From the NCBI GenBank assembly GCA_009760855.2, contig WPIO01000021.1:5326001-5390000 (forward strand): 64,000 nt of DNA. The letters run 5' to 3'. Under the pieces are notes generated by a model. That model did not search any database. It worked only from the letters and a program-made list of their open reading frames with translations, and was not told the origin of the DNA. The DNA comes from Cristatella mucedo. Taxonomy: Eukaryota > Bryozoa > Phylactolaemata > Cristatellidae. Position numbers and translations under genes: made by a program. Shown piece after piece: positions 32,824 to 43,184 of this stretch (position 1 is its first letter; every line of letters starts with the position of its first letter).

Positions 32824-33321
32824 TTACACAGAGCTTGGGTCAGATTGTGCTTGTGCTGCTAGTGCTGCTGCAATTGCTTTTTGTCTTGCACTCGTTCCAT
32901 CACTCAAATCAGGTAGAACTGTATAACATTCATCTTTAACAATTGCAGAGATATCAGGTTTAACTCCAGATACTCCTGAGATAACTGTTGAGAGTGTTGG
33001 AAGTTGTGATGCAATCCATGCTGTGTATCCAGCAATTTCAGAGGGATCGTAGAAAAGAGCATCAACTTTAGCTCTAACTGTTGTTTCTAGATTTGCTGTT
33101 ACATCTGATAATCCTGAAGTAGTTATCTTTTGAGCTTCAATTTCTCATTAATCAAGATAGAATTTTTTAACTGATGCATCAGTCATATATGAAATATCGG
33201 AACCAAGTGTTTGTTGATCGTAAGATGTCATTCCTGATTTAACAAGATAATCAACATAAGATTTAAGTAGAGTAGCACTCGTTGCGAGGGTTGGGTCACT
33301 AATATCAGAAGCTGCTTGCAT
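32824..33321 (-). pseudogene. Polinton Ala/Ser-rich protein, two internal stops
   Basis: Family not recognised. 165 codons: start MQAASDISDPTLATSATLLK, middle YDQQTLGSDISYMTDAS, end AIAAALAAQAQSDPSSV. TAA and TGA stand side by side near 33150. It could be a minor virion protein by position and composition, but nothing proves it. Confidence 0.45.
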
Positions 33322-33381
33322 TTCCTATGTAATAATTATAAAAAAAAATACATGCACACAAATCTAACTAACAAACATAAT

Positions 33382-33618
33382 CTAATTACCAAATGCTATG
33401 ACTCTAGTATTTCTAATACTGGTATATAGTCTTTCTTTATATTTATATATTTTATCACATGCATTACAAATATCTACAAGACTCAAAATAATTAATCTAT
33501 CTAGCTGTGAAATATACTTATAAAGATTGTTTATAAGTGTATCTCTACTAAAACATTTGAATTTCCTACAAACAATTTTTTCTGCTAATTTTCCAGCCTT
33601 TTTAAAACTAAGAATCCT
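33382..33618 (-). pseudogene. Polinton small protein, paralogue of its neighbour
   Basis: Readable as AGKLAEKIVCRKFKCFSRDT ... LILSLVDICNACDKIYKYKE. It shares the pattern I-V/L-x-DIC-x-x-CDK and overall layout with the next gene (33655-33888), so the two look like a tandem duplication. No ATG is kept at its start. Confidence 0.45.
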
Positions 33619-33628
33619 TTAAACTTCT

Positions 33629-33654
33629 ATATATATATATATATATATATATAA
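33629..33654 (+). repeat. (AT)n microsatellite
   Basis: About 11 AT units between the two paralogous small genes. Confidence 0.9.
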
Positions 33655-33888
33655 TTATAAAATTTGTACACCAGGTTTATACTTTGGTGTTTTAGATTTT
33701 TTATTTGCTTCTTCAAGCATTTCATTTATCTTGCTACGACATTTCATTAGTTTATCACATGTATCGCAAATCTCAACAAGAACACTAATAAATGAACTAT
33801 CTAAATCTGGAATGAGTTTATCAAGTGAATGTTTAACGATTCGTTGATCTTCTCCTTTAAGCTTTTGTAAACAGATTCTTGTTGCCAT
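33655..33888 (-). CDS. Polinton small protein with C-x-x-C motif, intact
   Basis: One of the few unbroken frames of the element. 77 codons: MATRICLQKLKGEDQRIVKH, SVLVEICDTCDKLMKCRSK. The CDTC and nearby Cys could bind metal. Family not recognised. Frame stays open upstream to 33926, so the start could be earlier. Confidence 0.5.
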   Translation of the reverse strand: MATRICLQKLKGEDQRIVKHSLDKLIPDLDSSFISVLVEICDTCDKLMKCRSKINEMLEEANKKSKTPKYKPGVQIL

Positions 33889-33923
33889 TTCTCTAGATTG
33901 TTCACATCTAAGAACTCTTAAAA

Positions 33924-34154
33924 TTAATCAAGACTTAAATCGCTATCTTCATCTTCTTCACTCTCAAATACATAATCATCTTCTTGTTCTCCAAATAGAA
34001 GTACTTCAAGACTTATATCACCTTCTTCACTAATACTGCAGTTAGAAAAGTCTGATTCAGGAAAGTAGTCAGGATCTTCAGAAAGTGTATCAGATACTGA
34101 TTCAATGACTGAAAGAGTAATGTTAATAGAATGTTCTTGACTTTCTTTGTCCAT
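33924..34154 (-). CDS. Polinton acidic protein, intact
   Basis: 76 codons, about a third Asp/Glu: MDKESQEHSINITLSVIES, GEQEDDYVFESEEDEDSDL. Unbroken. Function unknown; acidic tails like this occur in DNA mimics and transcription activators, but there is no direct evidence for either. Confidence 0.45.
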   Translation of the reverse strand: MDKESQEHSINITLSVIESVSDTLSEDPDYFPESDFSNCSISEEGDISLEVLLFGEQEDDYVFESEEDEDSDLSLD

Positions 34155-34332
34155 CTCTGTGATAGTGAGAACAATTTTATTAATTTATATTTAAATTCTC
34201 TGGTGACTTGAATAACTCTATTTCCTCTATGATATTGATACGTTTTTTTTGTTTCCTTTTTATCTATATCGGCAAATCGTATTCTCTTTATAGGTATTTG
34301 CTTAGTGTTTTCGTTTTTTTCTTTTTTGGCAT
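34155..34332 (-). pseudogene. Polinton small basic ORF, broken
   Basis: ATG at 34332 opens MPKKKKTKTLSKYL, overlapping the end of the polymerase gene, with a TAA and a TAG soon after. A strongly basic N-terminus would suit a nuclear or DNA-binding protein. Weak case. Confidence 0.3.
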
Positions 34333-34337
34333 CTATA

Positions 34338-37300
34338 TTAACATTCTTTTAAGCATTCAAAGCATTCTCCATCAGTCTCTTTTATTCTATAGTGACCGTA
34401 AGCATAACTATGAATTCCAAAATCTAACCAATATCGTTTTGAGTCAAATGCTGATAGTGCTTCCTTAGATTGTGTTGTAGTATAAATTTGGTGATTTCCA
34501 GATTGAAATCTTGATTGATTACAATAAACATCATATTAAGACATTCAACATAATCAGAATGTGTCAAACATTTTTTTACTACATCTTTCTTTGTTCCTTT
34601 TTCTTTTTTAACTGCAGATTAAACTTCTATTCCTTTATCTTTCTTGATAAGCTATCTGCATTGAATAAACTTTGGGTCTTAAGAAAACACCCTCATCAAG
34701 TGCAATTGACTTTTCAATCATAACACCTTTCTCGTCTTTAATGAAATATTTTGTTTTTGGATCTATTGAATATTTTTCACATATTTCATCTTTGAACTTA
34801 CCTAGACTTCCCTTATTAGCAGCAGTTATCTTTTCAGCTCCTTCTAATCTCCATATATCTTGATTCTTAGGCTATCCAGATAAATCAAGATAATCCAAAT
34901 AGTTTGCAAAATCCTGATATAAATGATCAGTATTTATTTTAATGACTAGAGAATCAGTATCAGTATATGCAAGTGCTAATTTATCGTTATAATAATCTTC
35001 TACTGTGTTGTAATAGAAATCTTGCATTATTATTTTTGAAATATCTAGAATTGTAAAACCTAAATAAATAGATCTATCAAGACATATCTCTGCTTTTTTT
35101 ATTCAATTCCAACTAAATTTTGTTTAAACAACCTTCTGTCTTTAAATCTTGCACTCGTTACTCTTTTACCTGAAACTGCAATATCCTAATCATATTTTAG
35201 ATCAAATAGTTCAATGTTTACTCCTTCTCTAACATTTTCCATTGTCTTGCCAAAGAATGCATTGTTTTCAAGTTTACATTATCATTTTTCAAGTTCATCT
35301 TTTGCTTCTTTTCTTCTAGCAATATTTTTAGGAATATATCCACTCAACCATTTACTTTGTGTAAAACTCATTACTCAATGTATCTTCGTTAATACATAAC
35401 CGCTTTCAATTGTAAGTTGTAGGTTTCTATAATGAATAACATTTAACTTTTGGTTTTAGATCAACAATAAGTTTTTCTACTTTACTTTCACAATCATCTA
35501 TTTTTTCTTATTGTCTTTAAGTAATGATTTCTTTTGATACTCAGAATATTCTTCAAAATCTACTTTTCTCCTAGTTGGTAAAATAGGATAATCAGAATAA
35601 ATATTATGTAATTCGTCAGGACAGTGGACATCAGGACAGATATACTTCAAAAGCATAACCAGTTTCAGCATCTTCTTTTAATGCTAATATCTCCTTATTT
35701 GTAAACTTTTTTATTTGTTTATTATCTAAAAACTTGAAATTAGAAATTGGAAGTGGTTGTGTCATTACTGTAGCATATAATGAATTTGCATCAACATAAA
35801 GCAGCCAACTATTTTCTTTTGCAGTATCATAATTAGATGACATCTCATTGCTTCCTTTTTAATATGTCTACATGATGCCTGTGTTATTCCTCCTCTTATT
35901 GCACTCTCAAAGAAGTAACAATGTTCAAAGTTTGTTAATAAATCTAGTTTAACCTTTGAAAATCTCAAACCAGCAGACCATGTTAAACCTGGTGCTGTAA
36001 GGAAATTGCCAGGATCTAAACCATCAATTTTCTTTGATAAATATCTAAAATGTTGAAATACATCAGCTAATTGAAGAACATCCATAGTTAGATAAATATC
36101 ACTATACTTTTTCAATGTATCTTTTGTATCAGGATCTATTTTTTCATCAGTGCTCAAACTTTCTTAACACGATCATAATCTTTTTCATCCATGTTTGTAT
36201 CATTTAATCTACTATAAAAACTTTTAATTGGAGGTAGTATTTTTCATCTAGCCTTGAAAATGAATCTATATACTCATATGGCAATATACCTTTTTCTTTT
36301 AATAGATCGAATTCTTTATCATCCAACATAGAAAAGTATTTTCTTGTTTGTTCTAAAGGTTTTCCTGACTTGACAACATTATTAACGAGATCTGCTAAAC
36401 CTTTTTTCAACATTTGTAAAAAGTCTTTAAAACTAAGTGAACCAATTTCAATGTTTATATATTTCTCCATGTTATTGGCAATAACTTTTTTAGTTTTAAA
36501 TCTTGAAACTCTTGTACTAACAAATGTGCATCATAGCCTTTTAAACTGTGAGTAAATATTGGAAGTTTAAACTTCTTAGGATTAATACTAACATTTAAAT
36601 TACAAACATTATGAGCAGCTTCTCCATAATTACCTGTTAGATGGAAATGATCTAAAACTTTATCATCATTAAAATCTAAACCGCAAATATAGCAAATAGT
36701 TGCAGAATCAAAATCTTCTTTATCTTCTTTAAAATTTCTATAATCAAGTTTATTGTATTTATCAAGAATAGGTTTCATTTCATTTTTATTTTTTCAACTT
36801 CTTCTATTCAACTTTTTAATAGTTCTCTAACATTATTAGGTCGATTGAATAATTTAAATGTTCTTTGTTTACCTTCATAATCTATAATAGTATAAGCAGA
36901 TGAATAAGGAATATGCTTTTTTAAAGTACCTTCTGATGTATTAGGATCTTCCTTATCCGTTTTTCTAACACTTGTAAGTAAACATTCAAAGTCTTCATAA
37001 GCAACATAAAGACACCATAATGTTTTTGCATAATCTCTAAAATAACATTTATCTCCTTTTTACTATCTCTACTTGGCATTTGTATTTTAGATTTACCATC
37101 ATTTCCACGTTTGCAAGCATCAACATGCGATTCTAACTAATCTTTGGAGTAAAATCTATATACATCTTTTACAAGTAAGCTGTGTTCCATAACCGTTGCT
37201 ACTTCTACACAAGCCATTACAATTTTTAATAATTACATAATGAGAGTTGCTTTTATTTTGAGTACTATATAAAAGAAGATTTAAGTGTTTCTCTTTTTCT

Positions 37301-38279
37301 TCTTTAACTACTATAAGTGGAGTTAGAATTTTATTATCATACTCACAAACATTAATCGTAATATTAAATAATTCTGCTAAATGTGGCATGTCAACAACGT
37401 TTAATACATTTGAAGGATAATTTTTCTTGACATTAAACAATTCTTTTATTCTCTTCAGATTGTGTGAGTAGTTTTCATGTAATATTTCTCTTAAATCAGC
37501 AGTAGATTCTGGATGATTCTCTCTCCAATGAAGAAATCTCAATACACACCATAACACGCAAAGATGAGCTCATTCATTCTTTATATTAATTGTTGATCTC
37601 TTCTTTTCTAATCCTTCTGGCATTGGTAAATAACTACCACCAAATTTATGTCTAAAATAAGAAAACTTTGCATAAATAGCATTAACACCAATTATAGTCC
37701 AATTAGAACCTTTTTCTAACCATTCCTCTACTCTCTTTTTGAAAGCAGTAAATTGAGTTCGAATTATTCTATCAATATCTGAAACTCTATTTATTTTTGA
37801 ATTACTTACTCCTGCAAATGATTGATAATTAAATGCGCCACTTTCTGAGGCTACAATAGGTCCAAAAACAAGGGTAATTTTTAAGTCACTCTTGTTTTTA
37901 AGTAATTCTTTAATAACTAGTTTCAATTCTGCTCCAATCTTCTCATATATTACATCAAAATCAATTTCATTTTTTCTAATCCAATATATTCATAATCTAA
38001 GGATTTACCATCTGAAGAAGCTTTTCCTAAAAACCACCATGTTTCTTGTATTTTCATCAATCTCTTAGCTTCTTTATCGAACGATTGTCTATTATTAGTC
38101 GTAACAGTTATCTTAGCAATAAGATTATCGAATCTTATAACTGTTGGGGTTCTTAAACTTGCAATCATTGCGTCTAAACTATCTTTTGAGAAAGGATATT
38201 TTGGTACAAGACCTGTACGCTTTCTTACTCCTCTAATACGTTTTGCACGTTCGCTAAATTTTTCACCCTCCCGTCGCAT
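34338..38279 (-). pseudogene. Polinton protein-primed family-B DNA polymerase
   Basis: About 1,310 codons from ATG 38279, the usual length. It would replicate the element from protein-capped ends. Seen in order: an N-terminal domain (GLVPKYPFSKDSLDAMI), a CVLWCVLRFLHWRE segment with Cys pairs (LTCKRC ... HVDACKRG), exonuclease motif Exo I (YEDFECLL, about 36990), an HNH-like ICYICGLDF ... VLDHFHLTG insertion, ITQASCRHIKKE, polymerase motif A (LLYVDANSLYATVM, about 35790), motif B (FFGKTMENVR, about 35240), motif C (YTDTDSLV, about 34960) and LDEGVFLRPKVYS. Catalytic aspartates are kept. Breaks: at least nine indels, most one A short in an A-run (37950, 36790, 36485), and stops near 37573, 37128, 36815, 35375, 35190 and 35110. 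Confidence 0.93.
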
Positions 38280-38352
38280 AAAGTAATCAATGTTTTGGGA
38301 TATATATAAATATAAAGATAGGAGATTTCTTTAATTAAATATTTAATTAATT

Positions 38353-38561
38353 GCAAATATTTTTACTCTTACATAGTCATATCAACTTAACACAACTCCA
38401 AGTAGTATGCAAATGAATGGAATGGAGAATAGGGTCTCGAGAATGATGGCAGCCATTAAATAAATCAGTCGACGAGAAACGATCGAGCGTTAGCGAGATT
38501 GTTTATCGGAGTACGGTTTATTTAATTGATGACGTCATTCGAATGAGCCCTGGGCTCCATT
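38353..38561 (-). repeat. Right terminal inverted repeat of the Polinton
   Basis: Inverse counterpart of 18518-18722. The inner boundary carries the full 'agtagtatgcaaatgaatggaatggag' end (38401). The outer boundary stops at 'gggctccatt' (38561), so about 20 terminal bases are missing compared with the left end. Confidence 0.93.
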
Positions 38562-38569
38562 GACAGGAT

Positions 38570-40500
38570 TGACACAAAGGACTAAACACTTAGGCCCAAC
38601 CTAGTGTGCTAACCACCGAGGTACTGAACACGAGAAGTAGATTTTGGCCTCATACCCTCTGCTCTATTAGGTTTCTTTTTGGGGGGATGGGGGCCTGTGT
38701 AGAGATTTAAATTGGCCAAACTACCATCCACTAATCTTAATATCATGGTGGCATCGTGGCAAACCTTGAGTAAACTCGGAAAGAAGGCTGCACATAGCAA
38801 ACGGCTACAGATTAAAGGCTTGGCTCAGAATGCAGTAGGCAGCCACTCCAAAGCCTTTCGAAGAGCTACCACAGCACATGTCAGTAAACAGTTTGCTAAG
38901 CAACGCAACGTATGTGCCACCCAGATTTGCAGTGGCGAACAGTGCCTCGAGTTGATTGCTGCACCAATCCAAACGAGTTCTGCCACCACAGCGTCTGAAT
39001 TCGTACTGGACTCACCTCGGCCGAAATTGCAAAAGCTCATCTCACAAGCCACGAGCATATGAGCCACGAGCATATGAGCCACGAGCAGGGCAGCCCCTAG
39101 GGGGGTGGGGGCACACCCTCTGGTGCACCAGCCCCTCTAGGATAGCCCAGCAGGTGCTAGGCAGCAGATGGTGCATGAGAACGAACAAAGCCAGGAAAAG
39201 ACCTCTGGCCAGAAGCCGACTGCGAAGATGTGAAGAAAATACAAATTGTGATTGCGAGGTCACCATCTCTTGTTCATCTTGCTCATCTTTCCATCTTTCT
39301 TCTCTCACTCGCTTAGCATTGAGAGTCAGGCATGACTGATAGACCAGCCTGTCAGTGGTATTCAGGAAAGCAAACCGGCCATTCGACTATCAGCTCCATC
39401 CTTAGTGCACTGAACGCAGGCGTGGGCAATACCAACTGTGAGCCTTGCACAGGTGCAGGCTTGCTGGTTCAAATATGCGCAGGCATCGACTGCCACGAGA
39501 CAACACGCAACCACTCCACCAAGATTGCAATTCTATTTGCATAAAAAAGAAATAGCGAGAGACTTATAAAAGCTAGGCATCCTAACATGGCACAGGCCTT
39601 TACGGAGGCGGCAGTGGGCAACAGCTGAGCATTGAATATATGCGCGCATCGATTCATGGCGGTGAGAGGGCACCGGTGAGAGGGACCGGCGGCAGCGCAG
39701 TGCTACACGACAACACGACCACTGGCTGCCAGCAGGATTGTCCTAAATAGGCAAACCGGCAAAAGTCACGAAAAAGTAGTCAAAATAGTTCGGCAGTCAT
39801 GCAAAAGCAAGCATTGCTCGGCCGAGCTTTCTTTCACTCCATAGCGCAGCAGACGAAGCTCGGCTCATACCCAACATAGCTGGCCGTAATGTTATTTAGC
39901 CTCTGGCATAGTACTTGCGTGAGCCACAGCTTCGCATCGAGCTGTTCGTGCTGGCTGCGAGTAGCCGTGCGCTCATATATAGGAAAAGCGGCAGTGGGTC
40001 TAGAGGTCTACAGTAGAGTGAGACGACGTCCTACCGGCTTCGGAAGTATTTGCGAATGTAATATTTTCGAACCGGTCGACAAAAAGGTTGACTGGCGTTT
40101 GCTTGCGTAAAACTAGCTTGCTCGATAGCGAACTGTTGCTCATGCCTGCTTTTCGTGAAACCGAGTCGCAGAAACGAATATGCAGGTCGTTCGCTGGCGG
40201 TGGCCGTTGCTCTATACTCGGCAGAGATGGCTGGCTGCTCAACCGACGTGGTAGCCTAAGAGGAGTCCGACGGATTCTAGTGGCAGCGCCATGGGAAGCT
40301 ACAGCAGCAGCGGCAGCAGGCTGGCTGGCAAGTATGACGTAGACAGCCGGCAGCCCTTTGAGTCCAGCAGCATGGGCCGGCCACTGTTGCCAGCAGGCAA
40401 AGGTCAAAGTTGGGGCAACTCCAGAGATTCCCGACGAGCAGCACCGACGCAGTGTCGCGAGTTGAGCAAGCCGGTTGGCTTCTGGCGGGATCTTCGGCGG
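38570..40500. other. Intergenic between Polinton and receptor gene
   Basis: Three copies of 'gagccacgagcatat' lie in tandem at about 39045-39088. The ORF at 38712-39062 has no family features. Nothing else recognised. Confidence 0.5.
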
Positions 40501-40507
40501 GCGCTCA

Positions 40508-41329
40508 CTAGTAGTTCTCGTAAACATCATCACCCTGTGGCTCCACGTACACATCCGTGCCGTCCTCCGACGTCGCTGCCGACGGCGGCTGCTTCGATGG
40601 TGGCGCTGCGTGATCTGCAGCGCCTGCATCGGGCACCACGTAGGTGTCGTCCTCTGTTATTTCTGATTCGCTGTTGTCTGTACTGCTGCACCCCGGCGGT
40701 CGCAGAGCCACGGTCGGGACGTAGCCTTTAGACGGCTTGCCGACGGCTGCAGCAGTGCCGGCCGACGTCTGCAACACCTGCTGCGACTGCTGCCGCGGCT
40801 GCAAGTTGCTGCTGTACGGTGCGTTGCCACTCGCTTGGCTTGACCCCGGCAGATTTTTAGGGCCAAACTGAGGAGGGACTTTCGTCTTTGCCGGCTGCTG
40901 CTTAGCTTGCGCAATGCCAACCAGCTTCACGTAAGCCGCCGTGCCGTCGTCCTGTTCCGAGCTGTCCACCTTGGCTGAAGCAGCAGGTGACAGGCTGCTG
41001 CTTCCACCCCTGCCATCCTGGGGTGGCGGCACCGGAGCGCGATGGTCAGGCACGGCATCTTTCGCGGTCGGACCTGGCAGCTTTCTGGCCTTCTTCTTGT
41101 CACCAGTGGCGCCGGCTGTCTCCTTTTTGGCCGTCACCTTCTTGGCGGCAGTGGCAGATGACTCGGAGCGAACGTTCTCATACATTTCGTGCGATCCTTC
41201 CTTGTCTGCCGCACGAGGAGTGAAGTTCTCATAGGCTAGTGCGCTGCCGCAGTCGTCGTTGCTGCTGACAGACTGTCGGTCAACGGCAGCGTAGTCTAGT
41301 GTCGCGGACTCCGTCTGCTGCTGGTGCTG
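40508..41329 (-). CDS. Receptor cytoplasmic tail, last exon, tyrosine-rich
   Basis: A 273-codon exon after acceptor tgttgtag (AG at 41331-41330, phase 0) ending in TAG at 40508. It holds ten tyrosines in docking contexts: three YEN (YENF, YENV, C-terminal YENY; the pYxN type bound by Grb2-like SH2 domains), YVVP and YVEP (YxxP, Crk/Nck-like), YAAV, YVKL and YVPT. Between them are Pro-rich stretches (APVPPPQDGR) that could bind SH3 domains, and a basic KKKARK patch. No kinase or other folded domain. It fits the tail of a transmembrane scaffold; the transmembrane exon is 13.5 kb upstream in the same phase. The family was not recognised. The link between exons is inferred. Confidence 0.65.
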   Translation of the reverse strand, partial: QHQQQTESATLDYAAVDRQSVSSNDDCGSALAYENFTPRAADKEGSHEMYENVRSESSATAAKKVTAKKETAGATGDKKKARKLPGPTAKDAVPDHRAPVPPPQDGRGGSSSLSPAASAKVDSSEQDDGTAAYVKLVGIAQAKQQPAKTKVPPQFGPKNLPGSSQASGNAPYSSNLQPRQQSQQVLQTSAGTAAAVGKPSKGYVPTVALRPPGCSSTDNSESEITEDDTYVVPDAGAADHAAPPSKQPPSAATSEDGTDVYVEPQGDDVYENY

Positions 41330-41554
41330 CTACAACACAAGCCGACCTCGGTTAGCGATTGCCTGGGCACACACTCGCACGTTGAGCGGGCATCAAGACT
41401 TCTCTTGTGGCAGCATCGTACCGACGACAGGACTGGATGTCCGGGTGCCAAGCGAACACTGCCCAGTGGTGCTCACAGGGACTCAGACATATCCTAGCCA
41501 ATCAAGACCAACAGCCGGCCGACCGGCACACGAGAAAGGAGGCGGTTTTGGAAG

Positions 41555-43180
41555 ATCGGGTAATCGCCAAGCACAATCTAGGCTTTCAGCTCCATGCAGA
41601 TGACACTCGGCACAACCAGGGCTTTTATCCTTCCGGCTTGCCAATGTTTGTACTTGGATGGCAGCTAACTTTCCTTGATTGAATGATGATGACTAGAGAA
41701 AACTTTGCGAGACAACCTTGCAGTTAGTTCACTCGGAAGCTGGAATGCCTTACTCTCTAAATGGGCTCGACCAGCATTCACCCTGCCTCCTCCTAGCGTC
41801 TGCACAGAACTCGGTGTCATCCTGGTCCCAAAAAATGACCTTTTACCCGTCGACCAGATGACATCCAGCACCAAAATCTGCCCACTTTCAGCTATGTAGT
41901 AATGCCAGAAATTTGGGCATGCTCAGATAAAGCTGTTTACAGTCAAGTTAGTCGGTGCAGCAGTGATATCCCCTCTGGACATCAGCAACTCCCTCCTGCC
42001 ACGTGTTCCTGTCGGAGCAATATGACCTCCACGAATTGTGCAAAACTCGGCAGCTAGGGTTGTTTGTAGTGAACGTTGCAGCTGCTACACCACACCCCTC
42101 CTCTCCAACTTCCCCACAGGCTCCCCATATGAAAGCAAATTGAACTCAATTTCCTGTCGCTCTCTTGATCCGACCTTGACCTAACTAAATAACTTCTACC
42201 CAGACTTCTCATTGTACTGCCTACTCCTCTGACTCTGGTTGTACAATGCTGTGTCTGCACTGGCAAACGTTTGCAGTCGAGACACCGAAGAACTTAACTC
42301 GAGTGCAAACTAGAGTCAAACCAGCTATGTCTAAACTGGATAAAGTTCGTAGTCAAGACTAGCCTCATGGTCGGGCTGTGGAATGTACATTCACTCTCAC
42401 TTGACAACAAGAGAGATCTCGGAAGTCTGACTGTCATGAAGTTTCTCATTCGGTGGCAATTGAAAATCGTGGCAGAGGCTATCTACAGACAAGTATCTGC
42501 TGTCTATGTGAGCTTAAATTCCAGTCATCGAAAATTTAGCCACCATCTTTCTAAAGGCAGCCTCCTTTATTGATAAATTAATGTTTTTTGAGCTCTTGCT
42601 GTCGAACAGACTAGTTTCCAAAAATGCAACACGTCCGTAAAGGCGGCATCCATGCTGCATTTTTGGGCCTGTTCCTGATTGATCGGCTGCCTCAGAAGTC
42701 CTAACTACCAACAAGAAGTTGACCACCCGGCTAATTCCTCGAACCTGCTCTCATGACTCAGATCATTCCCATCTGCCACCAGTCCCCACCCTTACCAGTA
42801 AAACCTTATGACGTTGCCTAAAGTTCTCGAGCCCAGGCGTTCGCCAGTGCAGACATAACTTAACTGTGCCTCGAATGAGCCACACATCCTTTGGAGATGG
42901 TGCATTTAATTGCTAAGCATCCTAAGCCTGGAACTGTCTACCGACTATCGTCGTGGCATACTTTGATTTGACGGCATTAATTTGAAGGTACAACTCCCTC
43001 CCTGTTTCGCACAGCATTTGGTTGGTCCATTTGAATAGTTCTTAATGTACTTTGGCGTTCTGAAATTGTCCATGATATTATCATTAACCAGTTGATAAGC
43101 TACACTTCCAGCTTAGGTGAGGAGCCTACAAAGAAATTCAGTTCTCTCGGGGAATTCTACCAATGCATTATTCTTATTCA
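41555..43180 (+). mobile_element. Old, heavily decayed LINE copy
   Basis: 'gtaatcgccaagcacaatctaggctttca...tgcagatgacactc' corresponds to the RT motif region of copy 2 (VIAKHNLGFHFYADDT). Later parts match the C-terminal coding end, with a weak 3' tail near 43120-43180. It lies in the large receptor intron. Confidence 0.7.
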
Positions 43181-43184
43181 TAAT

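Larger units (their letters stand above)
18498..38561. mobile_element. Polinton/Maverick (adintovirus-like) endogenous virus
   Basis: About 20 kb of sharply AT-rich DNA between inverted repeats. It contains the diagnostic Polinton set: retroviral-type integrase, protein-primed family-B DNA polymerase and major capsid protein. It also has a YqaJ nuclease, a PLA2 domain, an HNH endonuclease, three fibre-like genes and many small ORFs on both strands. Without the inserted LINE it is about 17 kb, a normal Polinton size. The right terminal repeat lacks the outermost 20 bases present on the left, and no 6-bp target duplication could be found. Nearly every gene carries frameshifts or stops, so the copy is not functional. 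No packaging ATPase or maturation protease was recognised, which may be my limit rather than true absence. Confidence 0.93.

Noticed and set aside
18752-38279. Possible recoded genetic code in the Polinton (in-frame TGA at Trp-like and TAA at Gln-like positions)
   Set aside because: Several internal TGA sites look like Trp (for example near 24845, 36815 and 30670), but one in the polymerase (near 35375) falls at a usual Arg position. Some TAA codons fall at sites where Met or Trp is expected. Frameshifts are also everywhere and the TIRs differ by about 8%, so ordinary C-to-T/G-to-A decay explains the pattern.
18498-38561. Two independent MITEs flanking unrelated AT-rich DNA
   Set aside because: Homology between the two ends continues inward past the palindrome for about 40 more bases, as expected for one element's terminal repeats.
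38565-38660. tRNA-like A box (gtacctcggtggttagcacac on the minus strand) next to the right Polinton end
   Set aside because: No clear B box or family tail; too weak to call a SINE.
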